NCBI RefSeq assembly: GCF_005233515.1
Contig: NZ_QFZZ01000008.1
Coordinates: 62,001-126,000 of the forward strand
Direction: 5' to 3'
Length of the DNA: 64,000 nt
Source of the DNA: Pseudomonas sp. CFBP13508
Lineage (GTDB): Bacteria > Pseudomonadota > Gammaproteobacteria > Pseudomonadales > Pseudomonadaceae
Shown here: in pieces, positions 61,467 through 64,000 of the stretch
How the letters are laid out: each line of letters starts with the position of its first letter
How positions within the stretch are numbered: position 1 is the stretch's first letter
Made by a program: the position numbers and the translations under genes
The notes under the pieces: generated by a model
Databases searched by the model: none
What the model was told of the DNA's origin: nothing
The model's input: the letters and a program-made list of their open reading frames with translations, nothing else

Positions 61467-61913
61467 TTACTTGATGTAAAGCTGGGTCGATAGCGTGTTG
61501 CGCGGAGCGTTGATCGAGGTGTTGCTGAAGCTGAAGGTGCCTTCCTGTTTGCCGGCCAGATCGAAGGTATAAAGAGAACCGACGGTTTTGCTGCCAGGCG
61601 TGCACTCGGTGAGGTTGCCATTATCGAAGGCGCACACCGGGCCTCGGGTGCCGTTGACCTCGAAGCCATCCAGAGTCACGTGTGGCTGATTCTGGCCATA
61701 GCCGACTTCCAGCACGTAGACCTTGATGTTCGGACCGCTGTGATTGCACTGGGTTTGCGGCTGGTTATCGGCAATATCTTCCAGGCCGCAGGACGGTGAT
61801 TGAACCTTAATCACCTTCACCTCGGTGAGCGGAGGCGCCGAGGCCGCGAACGCCGGAGCTGTCAGCAGCAGTGCTGCAATCCATCCGAAAATCCTGATCC
61901 AACCGTTGCGCAT
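61467..61913 (-). CDS. Small secreted protein, possibly DUF4879/YolA-like
   Basis: The gene encodes 148 residues from the ATG at 61913. A signal peptide (IRIFGWIAALLLTAPAFA) is followed by a beta-rich mature part with four cysteines (PSCGLED, QCNHSG, VCAFDN, ECTPGS) that could make two disulfides. Segments YVLEVGYGQNQ and FSNTSINAPRNTLSTQLYIK recall the DUF4879 family of Bacillus YolA, from memory only. It is divergent from the purine permease. Function is unknown. Confidence 0.6.
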   Translation of the reverse strand: MRNGWIRIFGWIAALLLTAPAFAASAPPLTEVKVIKVQSPSCGLEDIADNQPQTQCNHSGPNIKVYVLEVGYGQNQPHVTLDGFEVNGTRGPVCAFDNGNLTECTPGSKTVGSLYTFDLAGKQEGTFSFSNTSINAPRNTLSTQLYIK

Positions 61914-62133
61914 GCCTGCCCACTCCAAAAAATCAGCGCGCAGTATGGCGCAGTTGTCGGCTGCGCAAAACTTCGCCGACGATCGACACCAACATCCGCC
62001 AAATTCCTCACGCGGCTGGTATGATGCGCGGCTTTTTCCGGCCCACGACAATTTTCCAGGCGCTTGCGACGGTCTGTGCTTTGCTGTTGAGGTCGATACA
62101 TTCACGGCGCCACGCGCGCCACGGGGAGCAGAC

Positions 62134-63429
62134 ATGCTGGAAAGGCTGTTTCAACTCAAGGCACACAACACCAACGTGCGCACCGAAATTCTTGCGGGCG
62201 TCACGACTTTCCTGGCCATGGCTTACATTCTGTTCGTCAACCCGAGCATCCTCGGCGAGACCGGCATGGACAAAGGCGCGATCTTTGTCGCCACCTGCCT
62301 GGCGGCCGCCATCGGCTCGACCGTGATGGGCCTGATCGCCAACTACCCGATTGCTCTCGCTCCGGGCATGGGCCTGAACGCCTTCTTTACCTACACCGTG
62401 GTGCTGCACATGGGCCACACCTGGCAGGTGGCGCTGGGTGCGGTGTTCATTTCCGCCGTGCTGTTTTTCCTGCTGTCGATCTTCCGCATCCGTGAATGGA
62501 TCATCAACGCCATTCCGCTGCCACTGCGCTCGGCGATCGCCGCCGGTATCGGCCTGTTCCTGGCGCTGATCGCCCTGCACAACGCGGGTATCGTGGTCAG
62601 CAACCCGGCGACCATGGTCGGCCTCGGCGATCTGACCAAGCCGGCACCGATTCTGGCGACCGTCGGCTTTGCCGTGATCGTAGCTCTCGAAGCACTGAAG
62701 GTGCGCGGCGCGGTGCTGATCGGCATTCTCGCCGTAACCATCGCCTCGATCGTACTGAACGTCACCGAGTTCGGCGGCATCATGTCAATGCCGCCGTCGC
62801 TGGCGCCGACCTTCCTGCAACTGGACATCAAAGGTGCGCTGGACATCGGTCTGGTCAGCGTGATCTTCGCTTTCCTGTTCGTCGACCTGTTCGACAACTC
62901 CGGGACCCTGATCGGCGTCGCCAAGCGCGCCGGCCTGATGGGCAAGGACGGCCACATGCCGAAAATGGGCCGCGCGCTGATCGCCGACAGCACGGCGGCC
63001 ATGGCCGGCTCGCTGCTGGGTACTTCGACCACCACCAGTTACATCGAATCCGCTGCCGGCGTCAGTGCCGGTGGCCGCACGGGCCTGACCGCCATCGTCG
63101 TGGCAATCCTGTTCCTGCTGGCGCTGTTCTTCTCGCCCCTGGCGGCCAGCGTTCCGGCATTCGCCACCGCGCCAGCGCTGCTGTTCGTCGCCGTGCTGAT
63201 GACTTCGGGCCTGGCGGAAATAGACTGGGACGACATCACCGTGGCAGCACCGGTTGTGGTCACCGCACTGGCGATGCCGTTCACCTATTCGATCGCCAAC
63301 GGCATCGCCTTCGGCTTCATCGCCTGGACTGCCATCAAGCTGCTGTCCGGCCGTGCCCGTGAGCTGAACCCGGCGCTGGTGATCCTGTCGATTCTGTTTG
63401 TGATCAAGTTGGGTTGGTTCAACGCATGA
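62134..63429 (+). CDS. AzgA/PbuG-type purine (adenine/guanine/hypoxanthine) permease
   Basis: The gene encodes 431 residues from the ATG at 62134 (MLERLFQLKAHNTNVRTEIL) with GGGGAG upstream. NCS2 family motifs are NPSILGETGMDKGAIFVATC, ALAPGMGLNAFFTYTVVL, FLFVDLFDNSGTLIGVAKRA and GTSTTTSYIESAAGVSAGGR, all typical of the AzgA-like purine clade. It imports purine bases with protons. It overlaps trmA by 4 nt. I did not find a purine riboswitch upstream. Confidence 0.92.
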   Translation: MLERLFQLKAHNTNVRTEILAGVTTFLAMAYILFVNPSILGETGMDKGAIFVATCLAAAIGSTVMGLIANYPIALAPGMGLNAFFTYTVVLHMGHTWQVALGAVFISAVLFFLLSIFRIREWIINAIPLPLRSAIAAGIGLFLALIALHNAGIVVSNPATMVGLGDLTKPAPILATVGFAVIVALEALKVRGAVLIGILAVTIASIVLNVTEFGGIMSMPPSLAPTFLQLDIKGALDIGLVSVIFAFLFVDLFDNSGTLIGVAKRAGLMGKDGHMPKMGRALIADSTAAMAGSLLGTSTTTSYIESAAGVSAGGRTGLTAIVVAILFLLALFFSPLAASVPAFATAPALLFVAVLMTSGLAEIDWDDITVAAPVVVTALAMPFTYSIANGIAFGFIAWTAIKLLSGRARELNPALVILSILFVIKLGWFNA

Positions 63430-64000
63430 CTTTCGATTCCCAAGCCTACGCCGAACAACTCGAAGCCAAGGTCACGCGTTTGCGTGAACTGCTGGCACCT
63501 TTCGATGCACCCGAGCCGACGGTGTTTGACTCGCCGCTGCAGAACTTCCGCCTGCGCGCCGAATTCCGCCTGTGGCGCGAGGGCGGCGAACGGCATTACG
63601 CGATGTTCTCCCAGGACGACAAGCGCACGCCGATCCTCATCGAGGAATTTCCGATTGCCAGCCTGCGCATCAACCAGTTGATGCCGCAGTTGAAGGCCGC
63701 GTGGCAAGCCAGTTCGGCGCTGAGCCACAAGCTGTTCCAGGTCGAATTCCTGACCACGCTGGCCGGCGACGCGATGATCACCCTTTGCTATCACCGTCCG
63801 CTGGACGAGCACTGGCATGCGGCGGCAACTCAGTTGTCGGCAGATCTGGGCGTGAGCATCATCGGCCGCTCCAAGGGCAAGCGCGAAGTGCTCGGCCAGG
63901 ACTATGTCGTCGAGAAACTCGAAGTCGGCGGCCGCACCTTCAGCTATCGCCAGCCCGAAGGCGCGTTCACCCAGCCCAACGGCACGGTGAACCAGAAGAT
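63426..64000 (+). CDS. trmA: tRNA (uracil-5-)-methyltransferase TrmA (5' part)
   Basis: The first 191 codons are visible and the gene runs off the right edge. The start ATG at 63426 overlaps the permease stop (ATGA). The N-terminus PTVFDSPLQNFRLRAEFRLW and GRSKGKREVLGQDYVVEKLE are TrmA signatures. The SAM-binding and catalytic C-terminal half is outside the window. TrmA makes T54 in the T-loop of tRNAs. Confidence 0.93.
   Translation, partial: MTFDSQAYAEQLEAKVTRLRELLAPFDAPEPTVFDSPLQNFRLRAEFRLWREGGERHYAMFSQDDKRTPILIEEFPIASLRINQLMPQLKAAWQASSALSHKLFQVEFLTTLAGDAMITLCYHRPLDEHWHAAATQLSADLGVSIIGRSKGKREVLGQDYVVEKLEVGGRTFSYRQPEGAFTQPNGTVNQK

Noticed and set aside
62040..62133. Purine riboswitch upstream of the purine permease
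   Set aside because: I could not find the conserved three-way-junction core by eye, and such switches are rare in pseudomonads.

Overview
The window is a stretch of Pseudomonas chromosome. GC content is high, bacterial core genes are densely packed, and gene order follows the P. aeruginosa interval from thiO and the minor-pilin cluster, through ileS, murJ, proB, obgE, rplU/rpmA and ispB, to morA, glyA, mapZ, radA, ankB, katB, mscL and fprA. Many copies of a REP sequence of the type GTGGGAGCGAGCCTGCTCGC point to the P. fluorescens group. This assignment rests on recognised protein families and remembered gene order; no database search was run. No rRNA, tRNA, CRISPR array, prophage or insertion sequence was recognised.

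Layout. Bases 1-7171 hold the end of thiO and a type IV pilus minor-pilin operon (fimU, pilV, pilW, pilX, pilY1, pilE, linked by 4-nt ATGA overlaps at three junctions), plus a divergent FimT-like pseudopilin. Bases 7128-20301 are housekeeping: ispH, fkpB, lspA, ileS, ribF, murJ, rpsT, creA, proB, obgE, rpmA, rplU and ispB. Bases 20483-32192 are mostly small or poorly characterised conserved genes: a zinc-ribbon protein, a gene behind a strong Fur-box-like site, an FKBP isomerase, a YqhA-like membrane protein, a 608-residue lipoprotein, a Lon-like protease, DUF3015, DUF4105 and a Gre-like factor. An AT-rich, isolated polysaccharide-polymerase-like gene follows (32240-33556). Next come ettA, the c-di-GMP protein MorA and glyA.

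Bases 41529-47842 carry nutrient uptake and its control: a DctA-type transporter with two GntR regulators, then a BtsT/CstA-type transporter with YbdD and a CobW GTPase. mapZ, radA, ankB-katB, mscL, fpr and a LuxR-family regulator without a LuxI partner follow. The right end has rlmG, the cyanide-insensitive oxidase operon (cioA, cioB and a 55-residue DUF2474 protein) behind a perfect Anr/FNR-type site, an MFS exporter, a decayed higB with intact higA, a DJ-1-like protein that lacks the usual cysteine, a small secreted protein, a purine permease and the start of trmA.

Most of the window is ordinary core genome. The points most worth following are the higB deletion remnant with two perfect dyads upstream, the DJ-1 protein without its cysteine, the GGTnnnACC sites before dctA, the dyad in the fpr-luxR gap, the Fur and Anr sites, the orphan polymerase gene, and seven repeat units of nearly constant 90-nt length.
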